Shown: in pieces, positions 18,081-26,917 of the stretch
Layout of the letters: each line of letters starts with the position of its first letter
Numbering within the stretch: the stretch's first letter is position 1
Origin: Acinetobacter sp. ANC 4648
Lineage (GTDB): Bacteria; Pseudomonadota; Gammaproteobacteria; Pseudomonadales; Moraxellaceae
Direction: 5' to 3'
Assembly: GCF_002135345.1 (NCBI RefSeq)
Contig: NZ_NEGI01000008.1
Span: 1 to 64,000, forward strand
DNA length: 64,000 nucleotides
Made by a program: the position numbers and the translations under genes
Notes under the pieces: generated by a model
The model's database searches: none
The model's input: the letters and a program-made list of their open reading frames with translations, nothing else
Told to the model about the DNA's origin: nothing

Positions 18081-19077
18081 TTTATCACTGATCTGGATTG
18101 TGATTATTGGCATTGGGGTACTCATTTATGTCGTACTAGATGGTTTTGACTTAGGCATTGGTATTTTATTTCCATTCATTAAAGGGCAGCAAGAACGTGA
18201 TGTAATGATGAATACTGTTGCACCTGTTTGGGATGGTAATGAGACTTGGATGGTTTTGGGAGGTGCTGGCTTATTTGCAGCATTTCCTTTGGTTTATTCA
18301 ACGGTATTGTCTGCATTATATCTACCGATTATTTTAATGGTCATTGCACTTATTTTTCGTGGAGTTGCGTTTGAATTTCGCTTTAAAGCAAATCGAACCA
18401 AGCATCTTTGGGATAAAGCTTTTATTGGAGGATCAGTCCTTGCTAGTTTTTTCCAAGGCATGATTTTGGGTGCTTATATTCAAGGAATAAAAACAACGAA
18501 TGGGATTTATACTGGTGGTGGTCTGGATTGGTTAACGCCATTTTCTATATTTACGGGGATTGGTGTTGTTGTATTGTATGCAGCTTTGGGTTGTGGTTGG
18601 TTGATTTTTAAAACAGATCATGACTTACAACAAAAGATGTATCAACTAATGCCGAAGTTAATTATTGCTGTATTTATTATCTTTGGCTGTGTCAGTATTT
18701 ATACGCCGTTAGCGCATCCTGAAATTGCTGTACGTTGGTTTAGCCAACCGCAGTTAATGTATTTTAGTCCAGTACCTATTTTAGTAATTATTTTTACGGT
18801 ACTGGCTTTACGTGCATGTAAACAACAAAAAGAACTTAGTCCATTTCTTTACACCTTGGCGTTGGTGTTCTTAGCTTATACCGGCTTTATTATTAGTTTA
18901 TGGCCATATGTAATTCCACCTTCTGTGACTATTTGGCAAGCAGCAGCGCCTGCTAGTAGTCAGTTATTTGCATTGATTGGAGCATTGATTTTAATCCCGA
19001 TTATTTTAATTTATACAGGATTATCGTATTGGGTTTTTCGAGATAAGGTACGAATTGGGGATGAAGGCTATCATTAG
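18073..19077 (+). CDS. cydB: Cytochrome bd/CIO-type ubiquinol oxidase subunit II
   Basis: The 334-residue partner of CydA with eight or nine membrane segments. The N-terminal region VLDGFDLGIGILFPF and the segment APVWDGNETWMVLGGAGLFAAFP are CydB signatures. The longer frame begins at 18034, but AGGAG at 18061-18065 and the overlap with cydA place the start at the ATG 18073. The small DUF2474 gene follows within 11 bp. Confidence 0.95.
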   Translation: MIDLSLIWIVIIGIGVLIYVVLDGFDLGIGILFPFIKGQQERDVMMNTVAPVWDGNETWMVLGGAGLFAAFPLVYSTVLSALYLPIILMVIALIFRGVAFEFRFKANRTKHLWDKAFIGGSVLASFFQGMILGAYIQGIKTTNGIYTGGGLDWLTPFSIFTGIGVVVLYAALGCGWLIFKTDHDLQQKMYQLMPKLIIAVFIIFGCVSIYTPLAHPEIAVRWFSQPQLMYFSPVPILVIIFTVLALRACKQQKELSPFLYTLALVFLAYTGFIISLWPYVIPPSVTIWQAAAPASSQLFALIGALILIPIILIYTGLSYWVFRDKVRIGDEGYH

Positions 19078-19087
19078 GATGATTAAT

Positions 19088-19207
19088 ATGAAAATTCCTC
19101 ATAAACTATCTGAAACACAATGGTTTATTGTTCTATGGCTCTGTGGATTTTTAGCATTGCTACTAATTGCAGGCATGTTTAGGATGCTAATTCAATTAGC
19201 CTACTAA
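19088..19207 (+). CDS. DUF2474-type small bd-oxidase subunit (39 aa)
   Basis: A single-segment membrane peptide (begins MKIPHKLSETQWFIVLWLC) that matches the DUF2474 pattern and its usual place straight after cioB/cydB. It is probably the counterpart of CydX, stabilising the oxidase. AGGA at 19076-19079 fits the ATG at 19088; an in-frame ATG at 19079 is too close to it. It ends just before a terminator. Confidence 0.8.
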   Translation: MKIPHKLSETQWFIVLWLCGFLALLLIAGMFRMLIQLAY

Positions 19208-19235
19208 ATTTTTGAAACATGAAATTGACTGATAC

Positions 19236-19270
19236 AAAGTGGTCTGAATAAAACAGACCACTTTGTTTTT
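19236..19270 (+). terminator. Terminator of the oxidase operon overlapping MocR-type boxes
   Basis: AAAGTGGTCTG (19236-19246) pairs perfectly with CAGACCACTTT (19254-19264), extended outward by ACA/TGT, and is followed by TTTTT. Both arms are copies of the candidate regulator box. Confidence 0.75.
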
Positions 19271-19308
19271 ATAAAGCAGACCACTTTTCAAATAAGAACA
19301 TTTATATT
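19254..19308 (+). promoter_or_regulatory. Tandem MocR-type operator and promoter for the 269-aa gene
   Basis: CAGACCACTTT occurs at 19254-19264 and again at 19277-19287, exactly 23 bp apart. The second copy covers the -35 position for a TATATT -10 at 19303-19308, typical for MocR activators. An inverted third copy lies at 19236-19246. Confidence 0.65.
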
Positions 19309-19349
19309 AAAAAAATAAACTTATTTGGCTTCAATCCAACGAGGCAATC

Positions 19350-20159
19350 ATGTCGCATAGTATTAGCTTTGAATTTTTAATAGATTTATTTGAATCTACA
19401 TTAATTGATAGAGCCAAAATTTTACAAAGATTGGGGTTGAAATCAGTCAAAGATTTTGATCAAAGTCTAAATTTTAGTCTTGCACTGAGATTAACGCAAA
19501 CAACACAGCATCAGTATATTGTTCAAACCTCTACTTTAGAAAATAGCCTAAGCTATTTATTTTCACCTTTTATCAATTCAATACTCAATCAAAAAACAGT
19601 CTATATTGCACCGCGGCAAAATATTGTAGAGCGAGTTTATTCTGAATATTTCCGTTTAGATGCACTTGATTTAAATAAGCGTCAAATTTTGCTTGAAATG
19701 GATCTTGATTTAGATTTGGTCAGTGCTGCTTTTAATCCGACAGAGTTCCAATTTTATGCCTTAGCAAAAGCACTACTTGATCCCAATTGTCAGCATATTT
19801 TTTTCATTGGGCAAAGTAGTTTAGATGATGATATTAAAAAACAGATTGTAAAAACGGTAAAAATTAATATTGATGATATTGAAGTTATGCAAGGTTCTAT
19901 TGATGTCAGTCAAATTGATTTCAAAAAATTATTTTGGAAAAAAAAATCAGTAGAGATTGCTGAATTATGTCGAAGCATTAGCCATGCTAATGCGCCGTTA
20001 ATTAGTCAGCAGTTTAATCTAAAACTATCAGATGCAGAACGTCTCATTGATGACCTGATGTATAGCGAGCATCTCTTGGAAAAGTTGTCGGTATTTGGTG
20101 AATTTACTGAAACTATTTTTAAACACGCATTTAAGTCTGAACAAGAGGTGTACTCATGA
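19350..20159 (+). CDS. Unknown protein (269 aa) of the oxidase cluster
   Basis: A soluble 269-residue protein without a signal or membrane segment. The C-terminal ~70 residues (SVEIAELCRSISHANAPLIS then LKLSDAERLIDDLMYSEHL) look like a winged helix, so a regulatory or DNA-binding role is possible. The N-terminal part is not recognised. AACGAGGCAATC precedes the ATG. It lies behind a MocR-type tandem operator and its TGA overlaps the start of a small membrane-protein gene (ATGA). Confidence 0.65.
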   Translation: MSHSISFEFLIDLFESTLIDRAKILQRLGLKSVKDFDQSLNFSLALRLTQTTQHQYIVQTSTLENSLSYLFSPFINSILNQKTVYIAPRQNIVERVYSEYFRLDALDLNKRQILLEMDLDLDLVSAAFNPTEFQFYALAKALLDPNCQHIFFIGQSSLDDDIKKQIVKTVKINIDDIEVMQGSIDVSQIDFKKLFWKKKSVEIAELCRSISHANAPLISQQFNLKLSDAERLIDDLMYSEHLLEKLSVFGEFTETIFKHAFKSEQEVYS

Positions 20160-20320
20160 TTGAACAGCAAAAGTCATTTCCTTATTTAATCGTCGGCATT
20201 AGTATTTTGTTAGGTTGTATGTTTTTAGGATTTTTTTATTTGGCAGTGACCAGTGAACCTGAATATATGCCATCACAAAAAAGAGCCGCCGTTGCAACAA
20301 CGACACATAATGGTCATTAA
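20156..20320 (+). CDS. Small single-pass membrane protein (54 aa)
   Basis: ATG at 20156 overlaps the preceding stop as ATGA. One membrane segment (about residues 9-31, FPYLIVGISILLGCMFLGFF) is followed by TSEPEYMPSQKR and a His-containing tail. It resembles accessory peptides of respiratory complexes in size and shape, but no family is assigned. Coupled translation with the 269-residue protein suggests they act together. Confidence 0.6.
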   Translation: MIEQQKSFPYLIVGISILLGCMFLGFFYLAVTSEPEYMPSQKRAAVATTTHNGH

Positions 20321-20418
20321 GATCTTAATTTTAATGTTATATAATCAAATCATGAAATGCCTTATTACAGTAAGGCATGACATTTTAGACTTATATATTG
20401 AAAATACTTGGATTAATA

Positions 20419-21900
20419 ATGAAACAAAATGAGTTTATCCAGTTATTAAATTTACAACTGGCTCAGATTCAGGAAAAAAAACTTAGAACTAAAATTTATT
20501 TAGCGATTAAAGCCACACTGCCACAACTAAAATTACAACAAGATTTTAAATGTCCATCTACCCGATTCTTATCTGAAACTTTAGGTGTGTCGCGTGATAC
20601 GTTAGAAAAGGTCTATGCGCAACTTGAGCAAGAAGGATTCTTTTTAAGAATTAAAGGTAAGGGTACATTTATTCGTGCTCAACAAACTTTTACGAATTCG
20701 AGGCTTACTGTTTCGCATACTATAGAACGCGAGATAGACTACCAATTGCCAGAAAATATAGAGAATTTAGAACAATTATTTTTTGATCAAAATTTAAATT
20801 TTTTTGCAGATGGTATGCCTGAAATTCGAAATTTCCCCTTTAGAAAGTGGTATGAAAATGAAAAGAATGTATTGAATCAAGAAGGTCTAAAGATTTTTTT
20901 GAAAGACAATGAAGCAGGTGATACGTTATTACGGGAACAGATCACGCAGTTAATTAATCTGCATCGCAATACAACGATTTCTGCCGATCAAGTGCTCATT
21001 GTTAATAGTACGCAACAAGCTTTATATTTATGTGGACGCGTTTTATTTAGTCCCCAAGATAAAATAATATTAGAAAATCCATATTATTCGGGTGCATACA
21101 TTCTATTTAAATCAATGGGATTAGATTTACATTGTATCAATTTAGATAGTGAAGGTTTAAAAATTCAAGAGTGTGCACAGATCAGCAATCCTAAAGCGGT
21201 CTATGTCACACCTGCAAATCAATATCCCAGTGGTATTCAAATGGGAGAGCAACGCAAGAAACAAATTATTGAATATGCAGAAAAAAATAATAGTTATATC
21301 ATTGAAGATGACTATGATGCCTTGCTGTTAAATAAGTCAAAAAATACCGCAATTTTAGGATTGGATCCTTACCAGCGCACCATTTATCTTGGTTTATTTA
21401 GTAAATATATTTTACCCAGTTTAAGACTGTCTTATTTAATTGTACCTAAAGCTTTAGTTGAGCCATTTAAACGCTATCGAAATTATATTGATGGTAGTGC
21501 GCCATCTAAATATTTCCAAATGTTACTCGCAAACTTTATGCAAAAGGGTCATTATTTTGAATACTTAAGACAAATGCAGCAACTTTATTTGCAACGATAT
21601 CAATATTTTATTCATTATTATGATCTGTATCTGGCTGATTTTTGTTTCATCAAAGACCATCATCCAAGTATGCAAATAGCGTGTTATTTTAAAACTGAAA
21701 TTCCTGTGACTTTAGAGGGAGCATTAGTAAAAGGTGCTGAATTAAAAGGCATTGCATTAACAGCACTGAGTCAGTTTTATGAGTTTGATATTGAGTATGG
21801 TTTTGTACTGGGATTTTCATCATTGAACCATACAGAAATTCGGCTCTGTATGGTTCAATTAAGAGAGCTTATTCAAAATGAATTAGCACGTTTGACTTAG
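20419..21900 (+). CDS. MocR-type (GntR-HTH plus aminotransferase) regulator
   Basis: A 493-residue regulator. The N-terminal GntR winged helix covers about residues 10-80 (CPSTRFLSETLGVSRDTLEKVYAQLEQEGF), and a fold-type I aminotransferase domain follows from about 110. The PLP lysine is present (LGLFSKYILPSLRLSYL), so cofactor can bind. The ATG at 20419 is chosen over one seven codons upstream. PdxR/GabR-like proteins bind two direct repeats near -35 and respond to PLP or amino acids. No copy of CAGACCACTTT lies before its own gene, but two sets lie before the other two units of the cluster. Confidence 0.88.
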   Translation: MKQNEFIQLLNLQLAQIQEKKLRTKIYLAIKATLPQLKLQQDFKCPSTRFLSETLGVSRDTLEKVYAQLEQEGFFLRIKGKGTFIRAQQTFTNSRLTVSHTIEREIDYQLPENIENLEQLFFDQNLNFFADGMPEIRNFPFRKWYENEKNVLNQEGLKIFLKDNEAGDTLLREQITQLINLHRNTTISADQVLIVNSTQQALYLCGRVLFSPQDKIILENPYYSGAYILFKSMGLDLHCINLDSEGLKIQECAQISNPKAVYVTPANQYPSGIQMGEQRKKQIIEYAEKNNSYIIEDDYDALLLNKSKNTAILGLDPYQRTIYLGLFSKYILPSLRLSYLIVPKALVEPFKRYRNYIDGSAPSKYFQMLLANFMQKGHYFEYLRQMQQLYLQRYQYFIHYYDLYLADFCFIKDHHPSMQIACYFKTEIPVTLEGALVKGAELKGIALTALSQFYEFDIEYGFVLGFSSLNHTEIRLCMVQLRELIQNELARLT

Positions 21901-21948
21901 GACTTATAAAAACTAAAAAGCATTATTGATACTGGTTGGTATAGCAAT

Positions 21949-22503
21949 TTATTTATTTTGTTTACGATAAATACTAGGATGCATCGGACGGCTATTTTTC
22001 CATAAGCCTTTTTTCTGCTTTTTGGCTTTGTCTTGAAGTGACATCATATACTGCAGATATTTTTTATCTTTGATGTATGCTTCATAGACCCAAGCTGCAC
22101 CACGTTTGACCATCTCTTCATTCATGCTTTTACGGTAACGGTAAATCACTCCCACACAACGGCCATAACGGTCAACATCGGTAATTTTTACGCGGACCCA
22201 TTTTTGGTGCACCATGCTTTTAATCAGACGCGCTGATTCTTTACCATAAGCTTGACTCGATTCTGGCGCATCAATGTAAGCAAAACGCAACTTGGTTTCT
22301 GAGCGTCGGAAGTTTAAACGATGGCAGGTGAGGGTATCACCATCGCTGATAGCTGTAACGCGACAATAATAACTTTTCCCTTTTTTAAACGGCTTAAAAA
22401 AAGCACTCAAAAAGGTATAAGTTTTACGAAAAATAAATAAAAAAACTAAACAACAAATGAAGCCTAAAACCATAAGCCAAACAGGGGAGAGATTTGCCAA
22501 CAT
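21949..22503 (-). CDS. Membrane-anchored staphylococcal-nuclease-like protein
   Basis: A 184-residue protein with an N-terminal membrane anchor (about residues 9-27) and an SNase OB-fold domain. The catalytic set is visible: Arg in KLRFAYIDAPE, Glu in YGKESARLI and Arg in DRYGRCVGV. The motif DGDTLTC is the usual calcium-site segment. It should be a Ca-dependent nuclease facing the periplasm. It stands alone, convergent with the MocR regulator gene. Residues after 165 (KGLWKNSRPMHPSIYRK) match the family C-terminus. Confidence 0.88.
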   Translation of the reverse strand: MLANLSPVWLMVLGFICCLVFLFIFRKTYTFLSAFFKPFKKGKSYYCRVTAISDGDTLTCHRLNFRRSETKLRFAYIDAPESSQAYGKESARLIKSMVHQKWVRVKITDVDRYGRCVGVIYRYRKSMNEEMVKRGAAWVYEAYIKDKKYLQYMMSLQDKAKKQKKGLWKNSRPMHPSIYRKQNK

Positions 22504-22725
22504 AAAAAAAACTTTGTTGAAAGTAGTTTGAAAAATTCAAACTAAATGCAGCAATAAAAGAGAGATAAGAAGCATAGTCTAATTCAAATAGTTAAAAAGA
22601 AGAGCCGAATAAATAGACAACTAGTGCTGCAGGTTCTATTAAATAAACGCTTTGCTCATTTAAGCAACAGATTAAGTGCTGAAATTAAAATAAAGAATAA
22701 ATAGACAAAATTACTTCTAAATAGC

Positions 22726-23644
22726 CTAAGCAAAAATTTTGGAAATTTCGTCACGCAAAAAAATATGTCTTAAATTTTCTTTTAAATTTACATGCCAATA
22801 AATACCCATATTTAAATTTGGCAATTCAATTGGTAAATCAAAAACTTGAATGTCAGATGATAAAGATAATTGTGACAAAATCTGCTTAGGAATAGTCAGC
22901 ATAGTTTGAGAATTTCTCTCTAAAACTTGTAGTGCAGTAGAGTAATGCTGACAACGTAAAAAAACCTTCCGAGAAAAGTCTTTACGATTCAAATAAATAT
23001 CTTCCAATAAAACGCCAGTTCTTCGTGATGAGACACCGATATGTGGAGAAGAAACATATCGCTCAAGATCTAATTTTTTTTTGTTGGGTACAGATGACAA
23101 ATTTATCTTGGACTAAACTTTTAAATTGAATTTTATCACCATAATTTTGCTCAAGATCAATAACAAAATCAATTTGCTGAGTCGCAAGTTCAGTCACGAC
23201 ATTTTTACGTTCTAGTTTACTACTTAAAAATTCAATATCTAAATCTAGCTTTTGAAAATGCTGAATTAATTTTGGAAAAATAATGGGTTCAATCTCATCA
23301 TGTACTGCAATTTTTAAGCTTTTGATCATACTCGGATCAAATTTTTGTTTTTGTAAGGTAATACTTTGAATACTATATAGTGCATTTTTAATAGGAGGAT
23401 AAATTTGCTCTGAGAATGGTGTTGGTGACATCCTATGACCAACACGGATAAATAAATCATCTTTTAATTGTTGTCTTAAGCGTTGAAGTGCATGACTAGC
23501 CGCAGATTGCGTAATACATAAAATTTGAGCAGCTTTAGAAATACTTCTTTGTTCATAAATCGCAATAAATAGGGGGTATAAATTAATATCGATATGGTGA
23601 AAAAACCCCATATCAATAATGGCATTATTATGTGTAAAATTCAT
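22726..23644 (-). pseudogene. LysR-family regulator split by a frameshift in an A9 run
   Basis: Two overlapping frames together make one LysR protein. The first (23063-23644, start possibly 23611) has the helix-turn-helix (LFIAIYEQRSISKAAQILCITQSAASHALQRLRQQL) and half the effector domain, ending VICTQQKKIRS. The second (22726 to about 23080) resumes with KKKLDLERYVSSPHIG and completes the effector domain. The shift maps to nine A on the coding strand (23074-23082); eight A would restore one frame of about 300 codons. It could be a real null, phase variation, slippage or a sequencing error. It diverges from the acyl-CoA dehydrogenase operon, its likely target. Confidence 0.85.
23074..23082. 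repeat. Nine-base homopolymer at the LysR frameshift
   Basis: Nine T on the plus strand (nine A in the coding strand) at the exact point where the two LysR frames meet. Confidence 0.8.
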
Positions 23645-23747
23645 AATTGAGTATTGAGTTAAATCATTATGTTCATAATAGTTTTTGAGTTAACGTGTTG
23701 TAAAGATCTTTTCGTACATCGTTAAGTACAATACATTTAAGGATAAA

Positions 23748-24995
23748 ATGATGTTTGAACTCTCAGCACAAGCTCAAGATTTTGTTGTACGGACTAAAGA
23801 TTTTATTAAGAATGAAATAGAACCGATTGAAACAGCTTTTTGGAATGAAGTGCATACACTAAATGAAGGTGGAGATTGGACTAAATGGCAATGGCCCGCT
23901 CAATTAGAAGATTTAAAAAATAAAGCCAAACGAGCAGGGCTTTGGAATATGTTCTTGCCTGATCCTATTTTAGGGCAAGGATTATCTGTACAAGAATATG
24001 CTCATATTGCTGAACTTACGGGACGTAGCTTAATTGCACCCACCATATTTAATTGTAACGCACCTGATAGTGGCAATATGGAAGTGTTGTGGCGCTATGG
24101 TAGTGAAATACAAAAACAACTATGGTTAAAACCACTCTTAGATGGAAAAATTCGTTCAGTATTTTGTATGACTGAGCCTGAAGTCGCTTCTAGTGATGCT
24201 ACGAATATGCAAGCAACCGCGGTCATCGTTGGTGATGAAATTGTTTTAAATGGGCGTAAATGGTGGTCATCTGGCTTAGGTGATCCGAATGCAAAAGTTA
24301 TTATTTTTATGGCACACACACCAGATGAAACAAAAGATCGTCTTCATCAACATTCTATGGTCTTAGTACCTATAGAAACCGTTGGTGTAAAGATTGAACG
24401 TATGCTACCTGTATTTGGTGATTATGATGCACCACATGGTCATGGTGAAATTAGCTTTGAAAATGTTCATGTTCCAGTTGAAAATTTTATTGGTGGTGCA
24501 GGTCAAGGTTTTGAAATTGCCCAAGGTCGCTTAGGACCAGGACGTATTCATCATTGTATGCGCTGTATTGGCGCTGCGGAAAAATCATTAGAATTAATGA
24601 TTGATCGTGGGATGAGCCGTTCTGCTTTTGGTCAAGAAATTATTAAACTCGGTGGTAATTTAGAACGGGTAGCAGAAGCAAGGGTTGCGATTGATCAAGC
24701 ACGACTTTTAACCTTGTATGCAGCCTATAAAATGGATACTTTAGGAAACATGGCAGCTTTGACTGAAATTTCAGCTATTAAAGTGGTAGCACCGAATGTA
24801 TTGGAAAAAGTCGTAGATATGGCTATTCAAATACATGGTGGTGCTGGTGTATCACGAGATACGCCATTGACTGGTTTCTTTGCTCAAGCACGTAGCCTCC
24901 GTTTAGCTGATGGCCCAGATGAAGTACATAAGAGTATGATTGCAAAACTAGAACTAAAAAAACGTGGTTATGGCTCAGCTAAAAAAGTAATGTAG
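23748..24995 (+). CDS. Acyl-CoA dehydrogenase (ACAD10/11-like)
   Basis: A 415-residue FAD flavoprotein. The three-domain fold is recognisable: an N-terminal helical part, the beta domain (FCMTEPEVASSDATNMQATAV, GRKWWSSGLGDP) and a C-terminal helical domain with RGMSRSAFGQEI and QIHGGAGVSRDTPL. The sequence resembles the dehydrogenase half of ACAD10/ACAD11 and LvaC. AAGGA lies before the ATG pair at 23748/23751. It starts an operon with an APH-type kinase, histidine phosphatase and SDR, which suggests 4-hydroxyacyl-CoA catabolism by phosphorylation and elimination. It is divergent from the LysR gene. Confidence 0.9.
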   Translation: MMFELSAQAQDFVVRTKDFIKNEIEPIETAFWNEVHTLNEGGDWTKWQWPAQLEDLKNKAKRAGLWNMFLPDPILGQGLSVQEYAHIAELTGRSLIAPTIFNCNAPDSGNMEVLWRYGSEIQKQLWLKPLLDGKIRSVFCMTEPEVASSDATNMQATAVIVGDEIVLNGRKWWSSGLGDPNAKVIIFMAHTPDETKDRLHQHSMVLVPIETVGVKIERMLPVFGDYDAPHGHGEISFENVHVPVENFIGGAGQGFEIAQGRLGPGRIHHCMRCIGAAEKSLELMIDRGMSRSAFGQEIIKLGGNLERVAEARVAIDQARLLTLYAAYKMDTLGNMAALTEISAIKVVAPNVLEKVVDMAIQIHGGAGVSRDTPLTGFFAQARSLRLADGPDEVHKSMIAKLELKKRGYGSAKKVM

Positions 24996-25077
24996 CTTTA
25001 GGATAAATAAAAAATAGGATTTCATTGCTATTAATGCAACGGATTAAAATTTTAAAGTAATTATACAGGAAGGAAAA

Positions 25078-26199
25078 ATGTCGGTGATTGATGTTGGTGG
25101 CAGTGTTCGAGAAGGCGAAGAACTAAATGTAGAAGCAGTAGAAACTTGGTTGAAAACTCAAGGTATTGAACTACAAGGTTTAGTTGAAGTCACCCAATAT
25201 TCAGGTGGTGCATCGAATTGGACGTATCGACTGAAATATGACAATGCCGATTTAATTCTGCGTCGACCACCGAAAGGGACTAAAGCCAAATCTGCACATG
25301 ATATGGTACGTGAATATCAGGTACAAAAAAATCTTGCCCCTTTTTATCCCGTAGTGCCTGAAATGATTGCACTGTGTCAGGATGAAGCAGTCATTGGCTG
25401 TGATTTCTATGTAATGAAACGCATTAAAGGGATTATTCCTCGGGCAAAATTGCCACCTGAATTACAATTTGATGAAGCTGATGTACACCAACTATGCATC
25501 AATGTTTTAGATAAATTAATTGAATTACATCAAGTCCCTTATCAAGGAACAGAGCTAGAAAAACTTGGAAAAGGAGAGGGTTATTGCCGTCGACAAGTGG
25601 AAGGTTGGGATACGCGTTATGAAAAAGCACATACCATTAATGTACCAAGTTTTAAATTCGTGCGTAAATGGCTATGTGAAAACATTCCAGCAGATTCAAC
25701 CAGTTGTATTATTCACAATGACTGGCGTTTTGATAATGTGATTTTAGATCCACAGCAGCCTACAAGAGTCATTGGTGTATTAGATTGGGAGATGGCAACT
25801 ATTGGTGATCCACTTATGGATCTTGGTTCGGCTTTGGCCTACTGGGTTGAAGATACTGACAATATGATTTTTAAATCAACACGTCGTCAACCGACCCATT
25901 TAAAAGGCATGTTTACGCGCAAAGAAGTAGTCGATTATTACTTAGAAAAAACGGGTTTACAGACTGAAAACTGGACGTTTTATGAAGTATTTGGAATTTT
26001 CCGTTTAGCCGTTATCGCTCAACAAATTTACTATCGTTATTACCACAAGCAAACTAATAATCCTGCGTTTAAGGATTTCTGGATTATTATTCACGCTTTG
26101 CATATTCGCGCATTGAAATTAATTGGTTTACAAAAAATAGAAGCCAATCAAATTGCACAAAAATATATAGATAAATTTAAGGAAATTTTACCAAAATGA
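25078..26199 (+). CDS. APH-type kinase (phosphotransferase family, ACAD10/LvaA-like)
   Basis: A 373-residue protein-kinase-like-fold phosphotransferase. The nucleotide loop is near GGASNWTYRL. Brenner's motif is HNDWRFDNV, and the metal-binding motif is DWEMATIGDP. In bacteria and in ACAD10/11, such kinases phosphorylate the 4-hydroxyl of 4-hydroxyacyl-CoA before elimination by the partner dehydrogenase. Aminoglycoside resistance is unlikely given the context. GGAAGG precedes the ATG. The next gene overlaps as ATGA. Confidence 0.88.
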   Translation: MSVIDVGGSVREGEELNVEAVETWLKTQGIELQGLVEVTQYSGGASNWTYRLKYDNADLILRRPPKGTKAKSAHDMVREYQVQKNLAPFYPVVPEMIALCQDEAVIGCDFYVMKRIKGIIPRAKLPPELQFDEADVHQLCINVLDKLIELHQVPYQGTELEKLGKGEGYCRRQVEGWDTRYEKAHTINVPSFKFVRKWLCENIPADSTSCIIHNDWRFDNVILDPQQPTRVIGVLDWEMATIGDPLMDLGSALAYWVEDTDNMIFKSTRRQPTHLKGMFTRKEVVDYYLEKTGLQTENWTFYEVFGIFRLAVIAQQIYYRYYHKQTNNPAFKDFWIIIHALHIRALKLIGLQKIEANQIAQKYIDKFKEILPK

Positions 26200-26894
26200 C
26201 TACGATCTACTTGGTTCGCCATGGGCAAGCCTCTTTTGGTGCAGAAAGTTACGATAAACTTTCAGCCAATGGTGAATTACAGGCAAAAATTCTAGGCCGC
26301 TATTTTAAAGAAATTTTGCATGAAGCACCTGTGGTTATCTCAGGTTCTATGCAACGCCACCAACAAACAGCTAATTTTGCTTTAGCTGAATGTTTTCCCG
26401 AGGCACAAATATATACAGATTCCAATTGGAACGAGTTTAATCATCAGCAAGTTTTTGCACAATATGAACCGCGTTTTAATGAGCCACACTTGCTTAAACA
26501 AGATGTTGAAGAAGCCGTAGATCCTCGTATTTTTTTAGAAAAAATTTTTGCAGAAGCAATTGAGCGTTGGACTGGTGGTGAATATCATCATGAATATGAT
26601 GAAACATGGCCACATTTTAAAAGTCGTGTAGAAACTGCACTACAAAATTTATGTGATGAGTTGGCAAAAACAAAACCTCGTTATGCCGTTGTGTTTACTT
26701 CAGGTGGTGTTATTTCTGTTGCAGCAGGTAAAATTTTAGAGCTAAACTCTAATAAAACTTTTGCGTTAAGTTGGGCAATTACCAATACCAGTTTAACCAC
26801 CTTACGTTTGGTCGCGAATGAACCACAACTCTTGAGCTTAAATGAACATCATTTTATAAAAGTTGAAAATCCAGACTTGCTAACGTGGATATAA
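26196..26894 (+). CDS. Histidine phosphatase family protein
   Basis: A 232-residue phosphoglycerate-mutase-like phosphatase. The catalytic RHG motif is at the N-terminus (TIYLVRHGQASFG). SGSMQRHQQTA is the phosphate-pocket arginine segment and TSGGVIS takes the place of the second histidine motif (usually GH). That last His is replaced by Gly-Gly, which is seen in some members. It overlaps the kinase gene by 4 bp and may dephosphorylate a pathway intermediate. The substrate is not known. Confidence 0.85.
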   Translation: MTTIYLVRHGQASFGAESYDKLSANGELQAKILGRYFKEILHEAPVVISGSMQRHQQTANFALAECFPEAQIYTDSNWNEFNHQQVFAQYEPRFNEPHLLKQDVEEAVDPRIFLEKIFAEAIERWTGGEYHHEYDETWPHFKSRVETALQNLCDELAKTKPRYAVVFTSGGVISVAAGKILELNSNKTFALSWAITNTSLTTLRLVANEPQLLSLNEHHFIKVENPDLLTWI

Positions 26895-26917
26895 ATTAAG
26901 AAAATAAGGAAGAAAGT

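Noticed and set aside
25078-26199. Aminoglycoside resistance gene
   Set aside because: APH-type motifs are present, but the operon with an acyl-CoA dehydrogenase points to metabolic kinase activity.
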